Shown in pieces: positions 10,101 through 20,335 of a stretch of DNA of 29,086 nucleotides. Location of the stretch: positions 1 through 29,086 of the forward strand of contig JADHZB010001768.1 in NCBI GenBank assembly GCA_015657535.1. The letters are read 5' to 3'. Position numbers and translations under genes: made by a program. Each line of letters opens with the position of its first letter. The stretch's first letter is position 1. The DNA is from Nephromyces sp. MM_2019 (lineage: Eukaryota > Apicomplexa > Aconoidasida > Nephromycida). The notes beneath the pieces are model-generated. The model was not told the origin of the DNA and did not search any database. It worked only from the letters and a program-made list of their open reading frames with translations.

Positions 10101-12515
10101 ATGGATAATAAATTGGATGATTGGTTTGACATATTTAGTCATATCTCTTCAGCACAAACTTTCAACAAGTCATTAAATTACTTAAAATGCTCGTCAGACA
10201 ATCATCTTATTGTTATACAAGCACATTACTTATTTATGAAAGCTGGTGATAAATATAATTCTTCTCTGGGACAAAATAATATTAATAAATCATATAATGA
10301 TGATAATGATTCAAAGGTTAGTGTAGATATAAATACTAAACCAGGTTTTATTTCGAAATTATTAGAAACTAGAGAATCTAAGATATTGAGTAAGTTTTTA
10401 GTGGAGAACCTTTTTTTGAGGGTAAAGACATATGTAGATGACTCTCAAGACAGTAAGATCACTGATAAATGTCTCGATTTTCCACCTAAAGAAGCAGTGA
10501 ATGATTGGAAAAGTAGTCAAATTTCAACTCCTAAACCATCCCTCTTGACCAGAGATGATCTTACTATGAAAAATTCGAGTTTCTTGACTCATAATAAACC
10601 TGAAGCATCTAAGAATGTTGTTTTACCGAAAAGTGTTAACCAGAGTAAAATTCAAAGTAGAAATAAGCCGATAGTTATTAGTTCGAATAATCCCCATCTA
10701 CGGTTAAGTTTATCGAAATATGCCCAAAATCTTGGACATGAGAAAAATACCAACAAAACAGAAATGGAAAAAGAGGGAATTAAAAGTCATGTGAATGTAG
10801 AAAGTGTAACAGAAAGATGCGGAAACAGTAGAAATAATAAAGAAAAAAAGGAAGATAGAAAAAATATGAAAACTTTTAGTTCAAATAGTAAAGAGGAGAA
10901 GGAGAGAAGTCACCCTAATATTGAAGCTGGGAAATTTATAACGGAAATGAAATTGACTCAATCCGATGATAAACCAAAGTCAAATACAGTTAAGAGTAGT
11001 GTCAAGTTATCTTCGAATCATTCCCAACTGAAAAATGAAACAAATTCAATCAAAAATTGCAGTCAAAGTAACTCTAATCTTATCGAGTGTATAGGAAAAG
11101 ATAATTCAATTTCAACAAAATTTGTATATCAAGATTATTCAACTCCAACTGTATTTGTAGGAAAAGATAGTTCAACTTTTAACAAAATTGAAGATCAAGA
11201 CAACTCAAATATAACAGAATTTATAAGTAATAAATTAGATATTGATAGTAATCAAGACAAATTAGATAATATTTCAAATTTATCATTGAAATATAATAAC
11301 AACATGAATGACATAAATACTTTATTAGATATAAAATCATCAAATAATGAAGTATTAACACTATTAAATGAAAAATATTATATCTTGATAACTGGTTTGG
11401 AAAATATAAACATAAATCACTGGTACATAATTGAATATTATCTTGAAAAAATAATCAAATTCTTTAAAGATTACCAACATACTCATTATTTTCATACAAA
11501 TGAATTTATTAAGGAATCTTATAATAAGAAACTGGAATTATATATTGGTGGATATCCTTTTAGGTTAAATTATTTCCAAAATTATAATACAATAGATTAT
11601 ATAAAAAAGATTGAAGATGTTATTATACAAAATTGGTTTGAAAAATCCAATTATATTAATTATAAAATTAAATGTAATGTATTTTATAATCTAAACAAAT
11701 CAACATCCACAACAACAGAAACTTATAAAAATAAATTATATAACCATTTAAGTTGTGATCAGGAAACTTTAAATTATACATTTACACCTAAAAATAACAT
11801 CCAAGAAAATATATATAACAACACACACAATAACAACACACACAATAACAACACACAAGATAACAATACACAAAATGATAACAACACACAAAATAATATA
11901 CAAATAAAAATACCAATAAAAGAAATGATAGATAATAAGAAAAACCTAACATTACCAACTGATTTAGTATATTTAGAAAATATTGTACCCGATGTAATAT
12001 CAAATTTATTTAATTATTTTGAATATATTGATTTGTATAAATTACATTCATTAGATCGTCCACCACCACATTTATTATTTTATGGTGATCATGGTTATTC
12101 AAAGACACATATTATTACATTTCTACACACACAATTATATTCACACATCAAATTATTTCATCATCATATGACTGAATTATTAAGTGGTTATGTAGGTGAA
12201 TCAGAAAATAAATTAAGAGAAATATTTAAAAATTATAAATCATCTAATTCACCTACAATATTAATCTTAGATGGATTAGATATATTAGCAAATGCACGTG
12301 ATCATTATGAACATGATTATAATAATAATAGAGATCACAATATACACAAAAATTTACTTACAACATTATTGTTACAATTAGACTCTATAAATACTACACA
12401 CACACATCTTGCAATTGTTGGGGCATGTAATTGTTTACCCGATAATTTAGATGACGCACTTACTCGACCAGGTCGATTAAATCATTATATATATATACCT
12501 AAACCAATATCTTGA
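10101..12515 (+). CDS. Degenerate AAA ATPase lacking the C-terminal lid, intronless
   Basis: An uninterrupted 804-residue ORF. Residues 1 to about 390 are Ser/Asn/Lys-rich and probably disordered. Residues 395-530 look folded, and residues 560-590 contain Asn/Thr/His repeats. The C-terminal 160 residues match a AAA domain: Walker A GDHGYSKT (662-669), the pore-region stretch SGYVGESENKLREIF, Walker B LILDGLD with D724 followed by G725 instead of the catalytic Glu, the sensor-1-like GACN, and DALTRPGR. The SKT form of Walker A recalls the CSKT of AFG2/SPATA5 D2 domains. The protein stops at IYIPKPIS, right where the lid subdomain should begin, and no donor or lid exon is visible downstream. 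Loss of the Walker B Glu suggests poor or no ATP hydrolysis; this is inference. It could be a pseudoenzyme or a decaying copy, although the long intact frame argues for function. It is the only intronless gene here. Confidence 0.8.
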   Translation: MDNKLDDWFDIFSHISSAQTFNKSLNYLKCSSDNHLIVIQAHYLFMKAGDKYNSSLGQNNINKSYNDDNDSKVSVDINTKPGFISKLLETRESKILSKFLVENLFLRVKTYVDDSQDSKITDKCLDFPPKEAVNDWKSSQISTPKPSLLTRDDLTMKNSSFLTHNKPEASKNVVLPKSVNQSKIQSRNKPIVISSNNPHLRLSLSKYAQNLGHEKNTNKTEMEKEGIKSHVNVESVTERCGNSRNNKEKKEDRKNMKTFSSNSKEEKERSHPNIEAGKFITEMKLTQSDDKPKSNTVKSSVKLSSNHSQLKNETNSIKNCSQSNSNLIECIGKDNSISTKFVYQDYSTPTVFVGKDSSTFNKIEDQDNSNITEFISNKLDIDSNQDKLDNISNLSLKYNNNMNDINTLLDIKSSNNEVLTLLNEKYYILITGLENININHWYIIEYYLEKIIKFFKDYQHTHYFHTNEFIKESYNKKLELYIGGYPFRLNYFQNYNTIDYIKKIEDVIIQNWFEKSNYINYKIKCNVFYNLNKSTSTTTETYKNKLYNHLSCDQETLNYTFTPKNNIQENIYNNTHNNNTHNNNTQDNNTQNDNNTQNNIQIKIPIKEMIDNKKNLTLPTDLVYLENIVPDVISNLFNYFEYIDLYKLHSLDRPPPHLLFYGDHGYSKTHIITFLHTQLYSHIKLFHHHMTELLSGYVGESENKLREIFKNYKSSNSPTILILDGLDILANARDHYEHDYNNNRDHNIHKNLLTTLLLQLDSINTTHTHLAIVGACNCLPDNLDDALTRPGRLNHYIYIPKPIS

Positions 12516-14023
12516 AAAAAAATATTTTATTTAATTCTAAAAATTGAGTTGATGTGTGTAAATTATTTATTACATATTTATAAATATTTGTTATGAGTGT
12601 GTATATATGTATGTGTATCATATCCTATATAAGGATGTATGTTGAATCGGTTTTGTGTATGTATAGGTGTGTGAATTTGTGCTTGTGATTACGTATTTGA
12701 GTATATATGTGTGTGTGGATGTGTGTTTGTCTGTACGTATGTCTGTGTGTATCTGTCTAAATAAGTTATATATATATTCGTATAAATATATGAAGATATG
12801 TGTTATCAAAATTGTAGATATATATAATGGTAAAGTGTGTATATAGAGATAAAATATATGTAAATATAAGTAAAGAATTGCATGTGAAAGTATTGTGTAA
12901 ATGTATCCATGTGGAAAAAAAATTGTAGCTGATTGTGTGTAAATATAAAAATTTTACTAAATGTGTGTTTATATATATTAATTGAAGTTGTTTTATTTAA
13001 ATATAAGTAAATGAGGTAATAAGAATTATATTTAGAAAATTTTATTGTTGATTAAGTTATATAAGAGTATTGCTACACATCTTTACAACACAAAAATGCA
13101 CACCCAATAAAAAATTTATTTACAATCATAGCTCTATAATATTTTTATATGATTGATGTGTGTGCTCAAATGGTTCAAAAGTTGATAAATTTGTAGATAG
13201 ATAAATGTTTCATCTTGAATTTTTTTTTTAATTGATAAGATTTTATTATAAAGATTTAATTATAAATAATTATCTAACAATCATGTGTTACAAAAAAAAA
13301 ATTGAAATTAATATTTATTGATTTCAATACACACCAATCATATATATATATAATCATATATGTGTGTATATTTGCATGTGTATTATGTGTAATGTTGTGT
13401 GTGTTTATGTATGTTATTGTATGTCTGTATGTGCGTGTGTTTATATGAGCTATTGTGTGTCTATGTGTTTATATGTGTTATTGTTTGTCTATGTGTTTAT
13501 ATATGTTATTGAGTGTTGTGTGTCTGTATGCTAGTGTATGAGTATGTGCCCATATGTGTTGTGTGTGCCAAAAATTATGTGTGCTTCAGTGTATGTGTGT
13601 GTGTGTGTGTGGATATGTGTATATGTGCATATAGATTGGAAGGTGATATTCAAATCTCAAATAGAAGTTTGCTGTTTGTTTGGAAACACATTTTGTAATC
13701 TGTTTTTAAGCTCAGCTCATCACTGTAAGGTGGCTCGGGTGGTAACATAGACTAAATTGAAATTTTTTATATAATAATGTATATATATATATATTCAAGT
13801 TTTATAATAATATGAGTGTGTATTTGTCTAAAGTATTTCATACCTTCATGGCTCTAGCTAATTTAAGCGTTTTGAGGCAAAGATCACATCGATTGTTTAT
13901 CTAATGATTTTATTATAATTAAATGTGTGTAAGTTTTTCTGTGTTTGTGTGAGTGTATATATATATGTGTGTATGTATGCGTGTGTGTGTGTGTGTGTGT
14001 TTAAATACTGCCAGTGTAATAAA
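12516..14023. other. Convergent intergenic region, TG-rich, no gene
   Basis: AT-rich sequence with scattered TG tracts (12600-12760, 13370-13620, 13930-14001) between the 3' ends of the AAA gene and the helical-protein gene. The short frames at 13513-13750 are TG-driven. The stretch 13640-13910 is less repetitive, but I can assign no gene to it. Confidence 0.6.
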
Positions 14024-14719
14024 TTAGATGGGTATTTGAAATGTGTAAACATTTACAATGGGTGAAGCTTGTTGACATAGGTCCTTAACATGTTGATAAC
14101 GTGGATCTTTGATTGTGTCCACATGACATAAACTCCTTATACTTCTGCTGAGTTTTGTGAACTAAAATATTTACACACAAAATGTGTGAAGTTAGAAATA
14201 TATATATAATGTAATTGTAAGCTCTACAATTATTGAAAATCATCATTATAATAATGTGTAGCTGTTACACATATCCAATTAGGATGAAATATTTTACATT
14301 CATTATTTAGTCTAATTAATTTGTGTGTGTGTAGGTAAATGTGTTAGGGTGGATGTATATGTATATTTATAGAAAGGTGTGGAAGGTATGTGTGATTGTA
14401 TATAAGTATGCGTGTGTGGATGTGTGTGTGCATATATATACACATATGTGGTTTTATGCAATTGTGTACATATATGTATGTGTGTAGATATGTATTTATA
14501 ACTATTTAAAATGTGTGTACAGATTTGTTTGTGTACCTTAGCAACATCAAGAAATCTTGAATCAAAGCCCAATACATAAAAGTCTAACTCTGGGGAGTTC
14601 TTATTTGGCTTTGAAAGATTGTCCATATTTATAACAAAAATTGCAGACTGCTCAATTAATTTCATTCGTTTAGCCAAGTTAGCTTCTTCAATTTTTAGCA
14701 TTTGCTATTAAATTGTTAA

Positions 14720-14786
<67 letters not shown>

Positions 14787-16117
14787 GTATGTGGGGGTGT
14801 GGAAATGTACAAATATAGCTTTTATATGGGGTACCTAAGTTAGACGTCTATGATTTTTATTTATATAAAATATGCGTATGTGCTTGTACATGTATAGATT
14901 TTATGTAAGGTGCCTAAAATAAGTGTGTATAATAGATATAATGTTTGTGTGTGTAGATTTGTAGATTTTTCGCTTATATATATTATGTATGTAAGCACTT
15001 GATTTTTTTCAAAATTCTTCATAGCCAGATCGAGTTTCTCGATAGTTGATTTAGTCCTTGGGTCTGCACTCATCCAAGGTGTTGTTAAGTGTGACATATA
15101 ATAACCAAATCGGTGCCTCAGCTGTGTAAATATGTTTAAACACACCATTGGATATCAATATATACGCACGCACAGGCACACAAATATATGTATTATATAT
15201 AATAAATGATACGTGTATATATGTATGTCAATGACATGTGTTGCATATAGCTATGATATCCGTACAAAAATTCAATGGTAGGGTATATGTGTGTATATAT
15301 GTATTAATAAATAGAGTTATAAATATTTATCAACATAAGCAGATCTTAAATGATATGTGTATCAACATAGATAAAATAAAATCAAGTAACAAACGTAAAA
15401 TAAAGATTTCAATAGTACAACTATAAAAGCAACATAGTGTATACACATAAACCCTAACATTCAAAATAATACACACACACGCATCAATATACATGCACTA
15501 TGGCTAGAACTCTTTGTGTGTATGCTCACATGATCTTCTGAAGAGGTTGTGGGGAGTGTAAGGAGTGTGTTAAGATCACTTCCATTAGGTTTCTTCCACA
15601 AGTCATTAAGTATTTGATCTTGTGTGTTGTAATAAGCTTTCAAATGATAAAATATACTGTCTACACATTTTTTATAATTAAGAGATAAATCTGGTCCAAT
15701 CTTAATGGAGATGAGGTCCCAGAGAAGGTGCGAGTAGCATAAGATGTGTGAGTATTGTTCATGTAAATGATTTATTGTGTTTAAATCATTCATATTGATA
15801 TCAAGTATAGATAGTACATTCATTATTGTAGTGGGTGTGAGATTTGAATTAAAATCAAGCCGAGTCAGAGCTTCACATGCATTAAGTACAGATTCTACAC
15901 GTTCAGATTTAAATTGTGCTAGTTCTGACACAAGTTCACTATTTTTGTAGAGGTTAATTTTCAACATATTTATATCCAATACACTCGATGTAGCTGCAAC
16001 AAATCTCATAAAATCAAATACAGCTTGGAATGGATCGGCACGACTCCTCAGTGCATACAAAAATACTTGGAGATGTGGGTGCACATCTTTGTTTCTCCCT
16101 CTGATTTTAGTATTCAT
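14024..16117 (-). CDS. Unrecognised 338-residue helical protein, four exons
   Basis: Exons on the minus strand are 16117-15530, 15121-14999, 14704-14537 and 14161-14024, totalling 1017 nt. All three introns are GT-AG and phase 0. Donors are GTGAGC, GTGCTT (weak) and GTACAC; acceptors are ACACAG, AATAG and TTTAG. Codon use is unbiased by microsatellites. The protein is soluble and largely helical by composition: residues 1-196 contain amphipathic stretches resembling alpha-helical repeats, residues about 222-257 look like a short charged coiled coil (EKLDLAMKNFEKNQ onwards), and the C-terminus has VLGFDSRFLDVAK and KDPRYQHVKDLC. I see no signal peptide, membrane helix or catalytic motif, and I do not recognise a family. 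Helical-repeat organellar RNA-binding proteins are one possibility, but I cannot show it. The second intron donor is the weakest part of the model. Confidence 0.72.
14723..14784. repeat. Long (GT)n tract in an intron of the helical-protein gene
   Basis: About 30 uninterrupted GT dinucleotides lie within the intron at 14705-14998, about 19 bp from the exon 3 boundary. On the sense strand this is a (CA)n run shortly before the splice acceptor. Confidence 0.95.
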
Positions 16118-16139
16118 TGTGTGCTAGTAAATTAATTAC

Positions 16140-16620
16140 TAAGCGTTACACACATTTGATTAGTTTTATGGGGAGAGGGAGCGAGTAGGTTTTAAACTTG
16201 TTAGGGAGGTGGAGGGCTTGGGGATATGTGGCCGAAGAGGGTAGGCAGATTGGGAGGGTGGTTAGGGGGTAAAGTAGGCTTAGAAAGTGTATATGGGAAG
16301 TGCGGGAGGTGTGTGATGAGTGGGTTGAGGGTTTAGGGTATGTGTACGGACTAGGGAAGGCTTAGAGAGTGTGCGTGAGGTTTGCGGGAGGTGTGTTGGA
16401 GGGGTGCGGAGGGTGGGTTGGGGGTGTGGGGTATGTGTATGGGGTATGCGAGGGGTGGGCAGGGCTTAGTGAGTGTGCGGGGTGTGTGTGTTGTGTATGG
16501 ATTCTAGGGTAATGGATTTTAGGTAGTGTGTTTGGGGTGTGGGTGGGTGTGATAGAGTGTGTATCGGGGTTTTAAGGTCTATGTGTTAGGGTATTCTGAA
16601 TTTTGGGGAAATGGGGCCTA
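16140..16620 (+). other. G-rich island directly upstream of the helical-protein gene
   Basis: About 480 bp of unusually G-rich + strand DNA in an AT-rich window, with many GGG and GGGG runs spaced by a few bases and one GGGTTTAGGG. It begins about 25 bp upstream of the minus-strand start codon, so the template strand of that gene's 5' flank is the G-rich one. The run density meets the usual pattern for G-quadruplex formation. The GTGTGG-like phrasing is irregular, so it is not a clean tandem array. Confidence 0.85.
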
Positions 16621-17170
16621 GATTTATGTATTATTAAACCAAATTAAGCCAACTTTTATGAAATGCACACACACAAAATTGTAGATTTATTTAAAACGTA
16701 TTCGGAAGGTAAATGAGTCGGTAGGTATAGAGTACAGACACTGTGTAAAAAGAGATATGTTATTAATTTGATGAGTGTGAGATGGTATATAGGTGTGGAC
16801 AGTATATTGCAAAGGTGTAAATAAGGCGAGTATGTGTGTGAGTAAGGTGATTAATGGTGTTTAATTTAAGGTGGCTAGCTGTGTGTATCATAATAAGGTG
16901 GGTGTAAGGTGATTAGTAATGTATGAGATGGTTAGGGACAAGGTATGCACAATTGTGTGTGATGTGATACCAACGTGAAAATAGTGTGAGTCATTGGGTA
17001 TCTCTGAGTTTATATCTGTTTAAAATGTCTTAATGCGTCTTTATGTGTATCAATTGCAGGGTTTTCATGTCTGTGTTTGTATGTCTCTATGTATATGTCT
17101 GTGTGTGTGTATGTCTGCATATGTGGATTCATGTGTTTACATCTATCTAATAACTAAATTACAGATGTGT
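16621..17170. other. TG-containing intergenic DNA
   Basis: Non-coding sequence with GTGTGAG/AAGGTG phrases and short TG tracts. It continues the TG polarity seen upstream of the minus-strand gene. No ORF or RNA gene is supported. Confidence 0.55.
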
Positions 17171-17174
17171 TTGT

Positions 17175-17365
17175 ATAGCTTCAACTGTGTGTGTGTTAAA
17201 CTTCAGCTGTGTGTATATTAAATTACAGTTATGTGTGTGTTAAATTTCAGCTGTGTGTGTGTTAAATCTCAAGTGTGCGCGTGTTGAGTTTCAGATTTGC
17301 GTGTGTTAAGTTTCAAGCTTGTGTGTGTGTTAACTTTAAAAACTGAGTATGTTAAATTCCAGGTA
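17175..17365 (+). repeat. Degenerate ~24-bp tandem repeat (TGTGTGTTAAATTTCAG)
   Basis: Seven or eight diverged copies of a TG run followed by TTAAA(T/C)TTCAGC. The conserved second half keeps TTAA and a CAG or CAAG ending, while the TG run varies and is mutated to TGCGCG in one unit. Confidence 0.8.
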
Positions 17366-17638
17366 GATTCATACGCGCTGTTAGGTGACTCTAATAGGCT
17401 AAGTTGAGGGAGCTGAGTAAACAAAACTTAGTCAAAGTATCACCGTTGAGTCAATTCTGTCACTTTATCAGTTGTTTATTACATATTTAGTTTGTTTTTA
17501 TAGCACATCTGACTTGTATAAATTAAAGGTTTTGATGTAAATGACAATTTAAATTGAATTCTATCGCTAGGAATAGTTGATGTATTTGTGACTCTTCGAA
17601 TTTAAGCTTTGAAATTAGCTGTGCTCACACATTTATGT
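17366..17638. other. Non-repetitive intergenic DNA, nothing recognised
   Basis: Relatively complex AT-rich sequence without dinucleotide tracts. No open frame, splice pattern or RNA fold was apparent. Confidence 0.4.
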
Positions 17639-17639
17639 G

Positions 17640-18115
17640 AAGATTTTACCCTCATCAAAAGTGACTCAAATTTTAGTAGCACTGATTAGCGAAATTATAT
17701 AAATGTGATTTTACTGTTGTAATAAGTTACGCAATAAATTAGATGTAAATTTTGGCATAGCCTTGCACAGATTTCTTAGTTCTAGACCTTTATTAGATTG
17801 CAAATTTTGATATAACCAAGCAACTATAACTTTTCACATACTTACTTGAGTGTGAATTTTGATTTCACTACTCCCACATCTTGTTTTATATATATATATT
17901 GGTGCAAGTTTCAATACAGCTATTAACACTTCTTATAATTTTGTATATGAATTTGGGTGCAAATTTTAATATATCTATACACACACGATGTAATCTTGTA
18001 CACGTATTTGGGTACAAATTCTGAAATGTCATATACATCTTAATTTACTTTTTTTTTGGGTGTGAAAACTTGTTAACACCTCTTCAAGGTGAGTTTTGGA
18101 TCTTTACTTGTACTA
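17640..18115 (+). repeat. Ancient degenerate repeat with AAATTTTGAT core, ~50-75 bp spacing
   Basis: A core of the form (G)GTGCAAATTTTGATAT recurs about seven times, near 17663, 17740, 17799, 17850, 17901, 17955 and 18012. Intervening sequence is AT-rich and poorly conserved. Spacing is 50-77 bp and tightens towards the right. It looks like an old, eroded tandem array. Copies are too diverged for me to give a consensus length. Confidence 0.6.
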
Positions 18116-20135
18116 GGAATTTAGTACTCTTTTGATATTATGAAACATTTATAGAATTTTACTCACATCTCAATGCAATTTAAGTATTTGAAAATGTATG
18201 AAATAAAATAGTTAGAAGCTGCTAACGTTTCTAACTTTTTATCTTATAAGAAATCTAATTGTTAGCTTTTTAGGTTTTCCTCCAAACAATTTTGTACATT
18301 TTTTAGAGTTAATTTTGAGTATGTTTATCTGTTTATATATTTTTGTATGTATGCATACTTTGAATATATGTATATATGTGAGTAAATGTATGTATGTTAT
18401 GATAATTAGATTTATGTACAAATAAGCATATGTATATATAAAATTGTGTAGTATATGAGTGTGTCTATAAGCACGTCTAAATATATATGTATATATATGT
18501 GTTTGTATCTATGTATTTAGTTATGTATAATGTGTGTGTATATGTAAATGTGTGTGAAAATGTAAATGTGTGTGTGTGTACACGTAAACATGTGTATAAA
18601 TAAATATATGTGATATACCACAATTGATCCCTTATGCAAGCTAGCAAATAAGTGCAAAAAGAGCAAGTTATGAGGATGAACAGAGTAGAGGTAGTTAACA
18701 CACACAAAAACTACAACCAAGCTGTAATATATGCGAGAATATTTATTCTACAGCTTACAAGGCTAGAATAACTTGCTTTATCTACCTATCTCTAGGCTAA
18801 TCATAACGAACACTTGGGTTATATCAACATAACTAGGGTGTGTTATAGTATCTGAGTTAGTGATTTTAAAAATGTACTTAAGGTGAACGCATTTTAAACT
18901 CAAAGGATAGCAAGAATACCTCGAGACTGAATTTTAATCATAAACTTGTGGCCAAAACTTGAATCAACTGATATAACACACAATTTGTGTGGATGAAATT
19001 AACTAAAGAGCTTAATAAGTTAATCAAGCTCGAACTCACACTAATTGGGACTAGGGCTGGAATATATTCAAGAATCGATCTTCAATGAAAGAAAAAAGCT
19101 CCTCTTGGAATAACTCACGGAACAAGAAGACTTTTTCAAATAAAAAGCGAAATGAGAATCTTCAATTTTTAATTTTAACAATAGAGAATAAAAATTTTAC
19201 CCTTTTTTTTGTTTTTAAAGTTGTAGTTTTCCATTCAAACTTTTGCATGAAACTTTTAATTTACAACCATAAGACACCATCTTCAACGCCCAAAATCTCG
19301 AAACTTGCTAAAATACTTTGAATGTGTACACATTATGTTAGTCCGCAGTTTATTTATAAATAAAATACTCACTATATCGAACTCTACTTAATTTACCTGT
19401 GTGGAGCAAATATAAACCATAAGCCATGCTATCAACTCATAAAACAAACATTAAGATGAGGAATTTTAACTAAATTTAAGAAGTCTGGAGAAAATACAAA
19501 AGAAAAAACTACAAAAATAAACCCAATAAACTCTACTAAACAAAGATTTAAAAAATCCTCAGAAAGTTGAAGAGTAACCTAACGAAACTCCAACTAATTT
19601 TCCATAAAGGTATCACTTATAAAATGGTTTATAAATTTTATCCAGTGAAACTACATCTACAACTTGGGTTTTTAAACCAAATATACTTTGACTGCAATCT
19701 ATATTATAATGTTACAATACGATTAGAGTGAACTAACAAAACATTCATTACAGAAATTCAATAAACTTCCCATACTAATTACGTGTCGTCCTAAGTTAGT
19801 AACTATTAGTGCGTAGTAATCTTTAGAATAAAACAATTTTTCTGGACTTAGCCTAAGATATAACAATGTGCCTAAATGTAAAAGGGACTTTGTATGCTTA
19901 AAATAATTGAATAAGCATTTATATGTATTTCCGAGTGTGTTAGCTGCATAATTAGAGTATAGTAATTTCTAACATTCATAAGGTATAATTTGATGGTTCA
20001 GATAAACTTTTTAGCTATAAATACAATTAATAATTTATTTATTCAAAAATATAGAAAATGACATACTCTGAAGTTCACATATCTTTAAGCCAAATTTTGT
20101 AAACCGTCTTTATATATGTGTTACATCTTATCTGA
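18116..20135. other. Gene-free stretch, including ~1.2 kb nearly free of dinucleotide repeats
   Basis: TG/TA tracts occur at 18330-18610. From about 18620 to 20130 the sequence is AT-rich but complex and almost devoid of CA/TG repeats, unlike the rest of the window. The longest frame (19085-19321) is Lys/Phe/Asn-rich and has no recognisable domain or splice context. The change of texture could mark inserted or degenerate mobile DNA, but no terminal repeats or transposase were seen. Confidence 0.45.
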
Positions 20136-20149
20136 TTTGCATAGCGCAT

Positions 20150-20335
20150 GTTCTTAGAGTGTGACAATATAGTGAGTTTGGTGTGGTGTTATAGTGTGTA
20201 GTGTAACAGTGAGTTGAGTGTAGTGTTATAGTGTAACAGTGTGCTGAGTGTAGTGTTGTAGCTTTTTGTTTGTAGTATAATATGCTGTGTGTTGTGTCAC
20301 AGTGTGCTACGTTTAGTGTTGTAATTTTTGTGACA
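20150..20335 (+). repeat. Degenerate GTGTAGTGTTATAG minisatellite
   Basis: Five or six imperfect copies built from GTGTAGTGTTATAGTGTAAC and AGTGTGCTGA phrases, with a period of roughly 30-40 bp. It is the only repeat here based on AGTGT rather than plain TG. Confidence 0.75.

Noticed and set aside
12480..12620. A downstream exon restoring the AAA lid
   Set aside because: No plausible GT donor near the stop and no lid-like coding sequence in the following AT/TG-rich DNA.
19085..19321. 78-codon ORF in the gene-free zone
   Set aside because: Lys/Phe/Asn-rich sequence expected by chance in AT-rich DNA; no recognisable motif.
17366..20135. LTR retrotransposon
   Set aside because: No matched terminal repeats, primer-binding site or pol motifs seen; texture alone is not enough.
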